In this document: piece by piece, positions 39,635 to 44,671 of the stretch
Layout of the letters: every line of letters begins with the position of its first letter
Numbering within the stretch: the first letter of the stretch is position 1
Origin: a virus
Length of the DNA: 44,671 nt
Virus record (IMG/VR): IMGVR_UViG_3300017613_001403
Span: 1 to 44,671 of that record
Reading direction: 5' to 3' (one strand)
Position numbers and translations under genes: made by a program
The notes under the pieces: generated by a model
What the model saw: the letters and a program-made list of their open reading frames with translations, nothing else
What the model was told of the DNA's origin: nothing
Databases searched by the model: none

Positions 39635-41602
39635 ATGAAAAAACTGTTTTTTACAACTCTTATATTTTTCCTTCTTTGCCTTTCTGTAAACGCAACAGAT
39701 TATCACGCTGACCAAGACGGCGGGGCTGCCAATCTTGCGGCTTGTTCCGGTGCTGATCCTGGCAACGGTAGTCGTTGTGACACCGAGGATGTTGAGGATA
39801 TCACAGCAGGGAATACGGTCTATTGGTATGACGATGGAGGAGTAATCACCGGACAGATAAACGTGAGTCAAAATGGCTCAAGTGGAAACGTCATTACTCA
39901 TGTTAAGGCCGTAGGTGAAACTCCTGTTTTTACACGCTCTGGGAGTGCATCATTTGATATTAACGACAAGGAGTATATCAAGCTCGATGGATTGACATTT
40001 ACAGGTGGGTCGGGTCGACAAGTGTATGCTTATAACGGCTCACACTATCTCGAAATAGATGACTGTACTTTCTCCGGTATTTCCAGCTATTCATCACTTG
40101 ATATCAGAGATAGTAATTATCCACATGTGCATGACAATACTTTTGGGGCAGGGCCAGCGGCAAGCGAAGAAGCGGACGAAACAGACGATATCCATTGTAT
40201 TGACGTTGATTATGGTCGTTTCATAAGCAACAGTTTTTCTGTCGGCAACGGCCACATGATGATATGGTTGTCTGACTGCGATTATAATGTGATTAGAAGT
40301 AACGATTTTGAAACTACCACAGCGACAAACGGCAACGAATATGGGACTGCGGACAGTTTTATAAATCTATCAAAATGCGAATATAACTTGGTAGAATTAA
40401 ACACAATGAACTGCCAAACGACCCCTGATGCCGATAATTGGACGTATGGAGTTTATATATCTGGATCAAGTTCGTTTAATATCACCCGAAAAAATACAGT
40501 CAACACATCTCTTGGCCCCGCATTTAATGTTTGGAACTCGACTGGAACCTCACAATATAATCAAACATACAACAATACTGCGTATGATTCTAATCCCAAT
40601 CCTATCAGTGGTGAGCAATGGGGTTGCATCGTATTGAGTAAAACTGATAGCGGTCTGGAAAACAATAGATTTTTAAATAATATCTGCTCTGAAAGTGGTG
40701 AGTTTGGAGTTGCAAAACAAAGCAATGCCGCTGGTGAAGACACCAATTATTTTTCCACCAATATATTCTACAATATAGATGTTGAAGATGTCTATTATGA
40801 AGGTACTCCGGCGATAACAATAACAGCCGCCGAAGATACTTACGGTTCGGAGTTTGAGGATGGAACGCATCTAACCGGCGATCCAAAATTTACAACCCCT
40901 GGAAGTGATTTCACCCTTCAAAGCAATTCCCCTGCCATCGATGCTGGTGCTTGGCTCACTACTATTAATCAAGCGAGTGGTTCAGCACAAACGATAACAT
41001 TGGATGACTACCCATATATGTTCTATGACGGTTTTGGAATATCAGGAGAAACAGGCGACACTATCAAAACCGAGAACGGTCAAACAGGTGTGATCCAATC
41101 TATTAACTACGGAGCTAAAACGATTACGCTCACATCAGCAATTCAGATTGTGGACAATGAGGGAATCGGCCTTGATTACTCAGGCATTAAGTCCGATATT
41201 GGAGCAGAAGAATACTCGTCACCTTCCCCCGGTGTTGGAATAGAAGATCCCACCCCTGCAAACGGAGTGACAGGACAAGGTTTAGCTGTCGATCCATCGT
41301 GGACAAACGGTGCTGGTGTTACCGACACAGACATATATGCCGACAAAGTGGACTGCTCAACCGAGGTCGATAATGACGGTGTGGCTGAAACGACATACGA
41401 CCTGACGACCACACATGACGAAACCTGGTACTGGAAAGTGGTGGTAAATCCTGACGATGAGAATTTAACTTTCCCCCCTACCGGTTGCTATTCATTTACA
41501 ACAATAACAACCCCATCGGTCTTGGGTGGGGCTGTCTATGATTCAAATGCAGGGGCAGGGGCGTATAGCTCGGGTGGCGCCACATGGGGCTATCTGCCAT
41601 AG
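39635..41602 (+). CDS. Secreted beta-helix protein, tailspike- or lyase-like
   Basis: 655 residues. MKKLFFTTLIFFLLCLSVNA is a signal peptide. Residues about 70-350 are a right-handed parallel beta-helix with N-rich turns (YIKLDGLTFTGGSG, YNVIRSNDFETT, YNLVELNTMNC, NTAYDSN), as in polysaccharide lyases and tailspikes. SPAIDAGAWLT and DIGAEEY near residues 430-520 are typical ends of such helices. A FN3-like domain (TPANGVTGQGLAVDPSW) closes it. Probably binds or cleaves surface glycan. Confidence 0.75.
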   Translation: MKKLFFTTLIFFLLCLSVNATDYHADQDGGAANLAACSGADPGNGSRCDTEDVEDITAGNTVYWYDDGGVITGQINVSQNGSSGNVITHVKAVGETPVFTRSGSASFDINDKEYIKLDGLTFTGGSGRQVYAYNGSHYLEIDDCTFSGISSYSSLDIRDSNYPHVHDNTFGAGPAASEEADETDDIHCIDVDYGRFISNSFSVGNGHMMIWLSDCDYNVIRSNDFETTTATNGNEYGTADSFINLSKCEYNLVELNTMNCQTTPDADNWTYGVYISGSSSFNITRKNTVNTSLGPAFNVWNSTGTSQYNQTYNNTAYDSNPNPISGEQWGCIVLSKTDSGLENNRFLNNICSESGEFGVAKQSNAAGEDTNYFSTNIFYNIDVEDVYYEGTPAITITAAEDTYGSEFEDGTHLTGDPKFTTPGSDFTLQSNSPAIDAGAWLTTINQASGSAQTITLDDYPYMFYDGFGISGETGDTIKTENGQTGVIQSINYGAKTITLTSAIQIVDNEGIGLDYSGIKSDIGAEEYSSPSPGVGIEDPTPANGVTGQGLAVDPSWTNGAGVTDTDIYADKVDCSTEVDNDGVAETTYDLTTTHDETWYWKVVVNPDDENLTFPPTGCYSFTTITTPSVLGGAVYDSNAGAGAYSSGGATWGYLP

Positions 41603-41611
41603 GAGAAATCA

Positions 41612-41662
41612 ATGGGTGAATGTTCAGTTAAAAAAGTACCATACGGTACATTTTTTTCTTGA
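41612..41662 (+). CDS. Possible 16-aa leader peptide
   Basis: AGGAG lies 7 bases before ATG 41612. The peptide MGECSVKKVPYGTFFS crosses the hairpin at 41631-41657 and stops on the next -35 element. A coding leader over a terminator suggests attenuation, but it may be incidental. Confidence 0.35.
   Translation: MGECSVKKVPYGTFFS
41631..41657 (+). terminator. Terminator of the adhesin operon
   Basis: AAAAAGTACC, loop ATAC, GGTACA and seven T (41651-41657), with A:T pairs extending the stem. It ends the upstream operon just before the lysis promoter. Confidence 0.6.
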
Positions 41663-41685
41663 CATAATGTACCACTTGGTATAAG
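41637..41685 (+). promoter_or_regulatory. Lysis promoter with two operator-like palindromes
   Basis: TTGACA (41659-41664), 15-base spacer, TATAAG (41680-41685) with upstream TGG (extended -10). TACCATACGGTA (41637-41648) and TACCACTTGGTA (41670-41681) share TACC-N4-GGTA and are 33 bp centre to centre, three helical turns, flanking the -35. A dimeric regulator could bridge them. Confidence 0.5.
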
Positions 41686-41695
41686 AGGAATTAAT

Positions 41696-41941
41696 ATGAA
41701 AGATTGGCTGCCAACTGCCATTTCGGGGTTGTTGATAACTATAGCTGGATGGCTTTTTATGAGGAAATACAACAAAATGGAAGAGGATTATTTAACGGAA
41801 AAGACACATAAGTTGCTGTGTGAAAAAGCCCACTTGGAATTTCAAAAATATGTGACAGATGCAGTCGTGGATCTCAAAGAAAACTATTTGGAAAAGAAAT
41901 TTAGAGAATTAATTGAAACCATCGAAAAGAATGGAAAATGA
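41696..41941 (+). CDS. Inner-membrane spanin-like protein, 81 aa
   Basis: MKDWLPTAISGLLITIAGWL is one N-terminal membrane segment, followed by a long charged coiled coil (MEEDYLTEKTHKLLCEKA to EKKFRELIETIEKNGK). This topology fits an Rz-like i-spanin or a signal-anchor holin accessory. No overlapping lipoprotein (Rz1) frame was found. AGAGGAA precedes the start. Confidence 0.5.
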   Translation: MKDWLPTAISGLLITIAGWLFMRKYNKMEEDYLTEKTHKLLCEKAHLEFQKYVTDAVVDLKENYLEKKFRELIETIEKNGK

Positions 41942-42342
41942 TTTCACCAACCGGACACGGTATTCGAGGCCATGACGAACACGGCTTCGGACTGTACGGA
42001 AAGCCGAGAGGAAAAAATAAGATTCACAAAGGCGCTGATTTTATCGCTATTCCCGGCCAAGAGGTCGTGGCTCCGGCAAAAGGAGATGTTATCAGGGTTA
42101 AAATGCCATACGGAAAGCCGGTCAAGGGTGTTTGGTTTTCCGGTCTGTTAATTCGGGCGTCTGATTTTGAATATACTTTATTTTATTTCGAACCTCTGAA
42201 AGAGGTTATTAAAATGAGAGTTGAGGAGGGGCAGTTGATCGGTCATGCACAGGACATATCAATCAAATATCCGGGGATCATCCCCCATGTGCATATGCAC
42301 TTTGACAGTATCAATCCGGAACTGTTTATGCGACTGCCGTAA
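41938..42342 (+). CDS. M23 endopeptidase endolysin
   Basis: 134 residues. LytM/M23 motifs: HKGAD (His30, Asp34) and HVHMH (117-121), which coordinate zinc; GQEVVAPAKGDVI is the usual beta loop. Small, no cell-wall-binding domain. It cleaves peptidoglycan crosslinks during lysis. The start overlaps the upstream gene by 4 bases (ATGA). Start codon ATG 41938. Confidence 0.88.
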   Translation: MISPTGHGIRGHDEHGFGLYGKPRGKNKIHKGADFIAIPGQEVVAPAKGDVIRVKMPYGKPVKGVWFSGLLIRASDFEYTLFYFEPLKEVIKMRVEEGQLIGHAQDISIKYPGIIPHVHMHFDSINPELFMRLP

Positions 42343-42348
42343 ATATCT

Positions 42349-42444
42349 ATGTGTATACCTTGCCCACTATGCGCACCATTATACATTATTGCTATCTACT
42401 GGATAGCAAAAAAGGTTAAAAAGCTATGGCAAAAATCGAAATAA
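42349..42444 (+). CDS. Small Cys-rich membrane peptide, 31 aa
   Basis: MCIPCPLCAPLYIIAIYWIA then a basic end KKVKKLWQKSK. The CxxCxxC start with membrane helix and basic tail may insert in the membrane; a role in lysis fits the position. No ribosome site stands out and it overlaps the next gene by 19 bases. Confidence 0.45.
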   Translation: MCIPCPLCAPLYIIAIYWIAKKVKKLWQKSK

Positions 42445-42665
42445 AAAAAGAGCACGAGAGCCCTAAAACCGGCCATCCTTTAGTTGTTGAATTTGTACTT
42501 GGGGGCAAAGATGTCCCAATGAAATTTTTTTGCAAGGTGTGTGAGAAAGATCGGTTCTGGTTTGCCGAAGATCACACTCTCATATATTGTTCGAATTGCA
42601 GAGAAACATTGTGTCGTAGAGTCGGCGATTTTGTAATGACCGATAAGGTTCAATGGAAGGTGTAA
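42426..42665 (+). CDS. Zinc-ribbon protein, 79 aa
   Basis: FFCKVCEKDRFWF and YCSNCRETLCRR form a CxxC...CxxC ribbon. Otherwise beta-type. Short proteins like this occur in lysis or late regulatory regions. Function unknown. Next gene starts 1 base after the stop. Confidence 0.7.
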   Translation: MAKIEIKKEHESPKTGHPLVVEFVLGGKDVPMKFFCKVCEKDRFWFAEDHTLIYCSNCRETLCRRVGDFVMTDKVQWKV

Positions 42666-42666
42666 C

Positions 42667-43023
42667 ATGTTTTCAAAATTAATTGAAAAAACTATTGGAG
42701 CGATGCGCCATGTCATAGAAAAGCATGGATTAAGAAATTATTTTCCGGTTGGTTTTTCTGTTGTGTTTTACAATCCAAATGCTGCCCTAGAAGAAAAATG
42801 GTTCTATGATATGAGGGTTATTATCGATGAACATAGCAATGCTCCATATGACACAAAGGTTAGAGAAAGAATTAACATGGTTAATGAGTTTTTGGCCGAA
42901 GGAATAAAGAAAATCCTCGAAGGTGAAATGGATGAATTGATGGTGGATCAGGATAGAATTAGCGACACAGTTTTTCAAGTTCCCGGGCTGAAGGGAAGGG
43001 ACAATGAAAGCAAATGTACGTAA
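42667..43023 (+). CDS. Hypothetical protein, 118 aa
   Basis: Contains FSVVFYNPNAALEEKWFYDMRV and a helical acid-rich end (GIKKILEGEMDELMVDQD). No family recognised. It overlaps the following gene by 20 bases, so probably coupled. Confidence 0.65.
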   Translation: MFSKLIEKTIGAMRHVIEKHGLRNYFPVGFSVVFYNPNAALEEKWFYDMRVIIDEHSNAPYDTKVRERINMVNEFLAEGIKKILEGEMDELMVDQDRISDTVFQVPGLKGRDNESKCT

Positions 43024-43432
43024 AGAACTCGATGTCTTGCTCGAAAAAGTCGCGCATTGGAAAAACAGCTACCTAAAAGAAGTCGAAGGTAAAAATGATG
43101 AGTGGCTAATTGACGAACTAAAAGAGGATATCGCCACATGGATGGCCCCTTATGTGCTTCGGTTAGAAGAAACAAAGCATATAACCAGACAAGAATCGGA
43201 CGATTTTTGGCGAGAGGTCGGAAAGAGCTTCCGAGAATTTATCAAGGATATTGAAGCAGGGAAAAGAATTGAGCAGAAAACTATAGTTGATGTTCCGAAA
43301 CTACTAAGCCAGTTCAAGGTGCATAAAAAATTAATCGAGGGTAACTATATCAACCATGAATTTCAGGTGGAACAGAAAATAAAACTGGCCGACATTGCAA
43401 TGATATTAGTTCCTGCATTGGAGAAATCATGA
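43004..43432 (+). CDS. Hypothetical helical protein, 142 aa
   Basis: AAGGGAAGG precedes ATG 43004. Almost entirely charged helices (VRKELDVLLEKVAHWKNSYL, EFIKDIEAGKRIEQK). The last codons overlap the next ATG (ATGA). May be part of the lysis timing set; not identified. Confidence 0.65.
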   Translation: MKANVRKELDVLLEKVAHWKNSYLKEVEGKNDEWLIDELKEDIATWMAPYVLRLEETKHITRQESDDFWREVGKSFREFIKDIEAGKRIEQKTIVDVPKLLSQFKVHKKLIEGNYINHEFQVEQKIKLADIAMILVPALEKS

Positions 43433-43605
43433 ATAACTTTTGGAGATTTTTAACAGATATTTTTGACAATGACACCTTGATCATAGCCGGTATGTTAAGC
43501 GTTCTTATCATCGGTTGTTTTTACACTGAGGGACTCGTTAAGGATGCTCAAATGATTATAATTGGTGGTCTATTATCAACACTGAAAACAAAGAAAGGAG
43601 TATAA
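43429..43605 (+). CDS. Holin-like protein, 58 aa
   Basis: Two hydrophobic segments (LIIAGMLSVLIIGCFY and AQMIIIGGLLST) with a charged linker and basic end KTKKGV. Small two-helix proteins of this shape near an endolysin are usually holins. Its TAA is two bases before the next ATG (43608). Confidence 0.6.
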   Translation: MNNFWRFLTDIFDNDTLIIAGMLSVLIIGCFYTEGLVKDAQMIIIGGLLSTLKTKKGV

Positions 43606-43607
43606 TT

Positions 43608-43889
43608 ATGTCTATGTCTGTAACTGCAATATTGGGAATCGTATTTCAATTTCTGCCTATCTTGGTAGAGCTGGCTGAGAAACTTTTTGACAAGAATGGC
43701 TCTGGTGCTGAGAAAAAGGATTTCGTAATTAGCACCCTGCCGAAAATTGCAAGCGGAATTGGAGCGATTTCAACCGGTGGCCAAAAGGAAACATGGGAAC
43801 TCATTAATGCAAACATGGATTCTATTGGCAGGGCGGTTGATGTAACTGCGGGAGCATTGTTTCCGAATGACGAGGAAGCACACGGTTAA
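43608..43889 (+). CDS. Hypothetical lysis-region protein, 93 aa
   Basis: AAAGGAG precedes ATG 43608. N-terminal VTAILGIVFQFLPILVELAE is hydrophobic or amphipathic, then a polar KNGSGAEKKDF, glycine-rich IASGIGAISTGG, and an acidic end. It may be a holin partner. No family name is certain. Confidence 0.6.
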   Translation: MSMSVTAILGIVFQFLPILVELAEKLFDKNGSGAEKKDFVISTLPKIASGIGAISTGGQKETWELINANMDSIGRAVDVTAGALFPNDEEAHG

Positions 43890-43908
43890 CCCTAACTTGT
43901 GAGGGGTA

Positions 43909-44671
43909 ATGAGTGATGAGAAAGATTTTAAACGAGTAGTTATTATTGCTGATCTTCATTGCGGACATCGTGCTGGCCTAACACCACCTAAATTCCAAAG
44001 TGCTATCTGCGGCAGAAAATACTATCGAATCCAACGGGAACTCTGGAAGCAATACGTTAAAATCCTTGAGGAAATCAAACCAATAGACATCTTGCTTGTG
44101 AACGGTGATTGCATCGATGGAAGGGGTGAAAGGTCCGGCAGTGTTGAGCTAATAGCCCGGTCAAGGATGAAACAGGTTGAAATAGCTATCGAATGTATTA
44201 AAGAATGTGAAGCTAATAAAATTATAATGACTCGTGGAACTCCATATCATACCGGATACAAAGAGGATTGGGAGGACATGATTGCCACTGGGGTCAATGC
44301 CCTAAAGATAGGAGAACATGAATGGATTGAAGTAAACGGGCAGGTTTTTGACATGAAGCACAAGATAGGCAACACATCTGTACCCCACACAAGAGGCACA
44401 AGCATCCGAAGGGATAAGCTATGGAACATCCTATGGGCAGAAAGGAAGCAGCAACCCAAGGCAAACATTTTTATTCGCTCTCATGTCCACTGGTTTGACT
44501 ACAGTGGGGATATCGACACGCTTTGTATATACACCCCTGCCTTACAGGGGATGGGGTCTAAATACGGCGCAAGAGAATGTTCCGGTACGGTTGACTGGGG
44601 CTTGATTTATTTCGACATTTACAAGGATGGTTATTCATGGACACCCAAGGTAATACGGGGAACTTCAGAGG
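43909..44671 (+). CDS. Calcineurin-like metallophosphoesterase (runs off the window)
   Basis: The start is ATG 43909 (GAGGGG upstream); the frame is open to the end and continues at base 1 to 144, total 261 residues. Motifs: IADLHCGH with Asp15 and His17; GDCIDG (66-71); RGTPYH (109-114) in place of the usual GNHD; SHVHW (191-195). These form a two-metal site. Phage members process nucleic-acid ends or signalling nucleotides; the substrate is not evident. The variant third motif (GTPYH) occurs in other phage enzymes. Confidence 0.88.
   Translation, partial: MSDEKDFKRVVIIADLHCGHRAGLTPPKFQSAICGRKYYRIQRELWKQYVKILEEIKPIDILLVNGDCIDGRGERSGSVELIARSRMKQVEIAIECIKECEANKIIMTRGTPYHTGYKEDWEDMIATGVNALKIGEHEWIEVNGQVFDMKHKIGNTSVPHTRGTSIRRDKLWNILWAERKQQPKANIFIRSHVHWFDYSGDIDTLCIYTPALQGMGSKYGARECSGTVDWGLIYFDIYKDGYSWTPKVIRGTSE
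44551..44671. repeat. Terminal overlap, copy 2 (identical to 1-121)
   Basis: Exact copy of the first 121 bases, including the joint phosphoesterase frame. Confidence 0.97.

Noticed and set aside
1-44671. Integrase or attachment system for lysogeny
   Set aside because: No tyrosine or serine recombinase motif in any frame; the tRNA-like stretch alone is not enough.

Overview
This window is a complete, circularly closed genome of a tailed double-stranded DNA bacteriophage. Bases 44551-44671 repeat bases 1-121 exactly, and a metallophosphoesterase gene reads through the join (43909 to the end, then 1-144 at the left edge), so the unique length is 44,550 bp. The P22-type portal, N4-gp56-like capsid protein, large glycine-rich ejection-type proteins and absence of any tape-measure, tail-tube or sheath gene suggest a short-tailed phage (podovirus architecture, inferred). 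No integrase, excisionase or full-length lysogeny repressor was recognised. The host is not identifiable, but lipoproteins, Sec signal peptides, an O-antigen-ligase-like protein and strong AGGAGG ribosome sites suggest a Gram-negative bacterium.

There are two divergent transcription units. A leftward early unit starts at a consensus-like promoter near 7964-7993 and runs to 1174: a pentapeptide-repeat protein, many tiny Cys-rich or single-membrane-segment proteins, a tandemly duplicated Cys-rich pair, a PD-(D/E)XK exonuclease plus ERF-type annealing protein, an HNH nuclease, a DUF1367-like protein, a C5-cytosine methyltransferase and a DUF5662-like protein. A rightward unit starts at 8103 with a single-HTH regulator that looks leaderless. 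It continues with a DUF1937-type protein, a SNF2-like helicase, an amino-methyltransferase, a replication initiator carrying 11-bp iterons (probable origin), a RecA-fold helicase or loader, a lipoprotein, the RusA resolvase and a zinc-ribbon regulator candidate.

The late region follows: terminase subunits (14696-16526), portal, a duplicated two-gene accessory module, a sulfotransferase-like gene, scaffold, major capsid, connector and tail proteins, three ejection-type proteins, secreted beta-rich proteins including a beta-helix protein, then the lysis cassette (spanin-like, M23 endolysin, holin-like) and the metallophosphoesterase. The unit runs across the join into small genes at 87-1074, where it converges with the leftward unit.

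The least ordinary content is in the late region. Six genes placed among virion genes encode N-terminal Sec signal peptides. A polytopic O-antigen-ligase-like protein sits directly between virion genes, and a sulfotransferase-like gene lies upstream of the scaffold. Together these suggest a phage-encoded surface-modification or secreted-adhesin system. Other points of interest are a third, signal-peptide-bearing paralog of the duplicated module, an antisense membrane-protein ORF at 37414-37635, a dual-operator promoter before lysis, and structured RNA candidates at 7326-7379 and 23049-23155.
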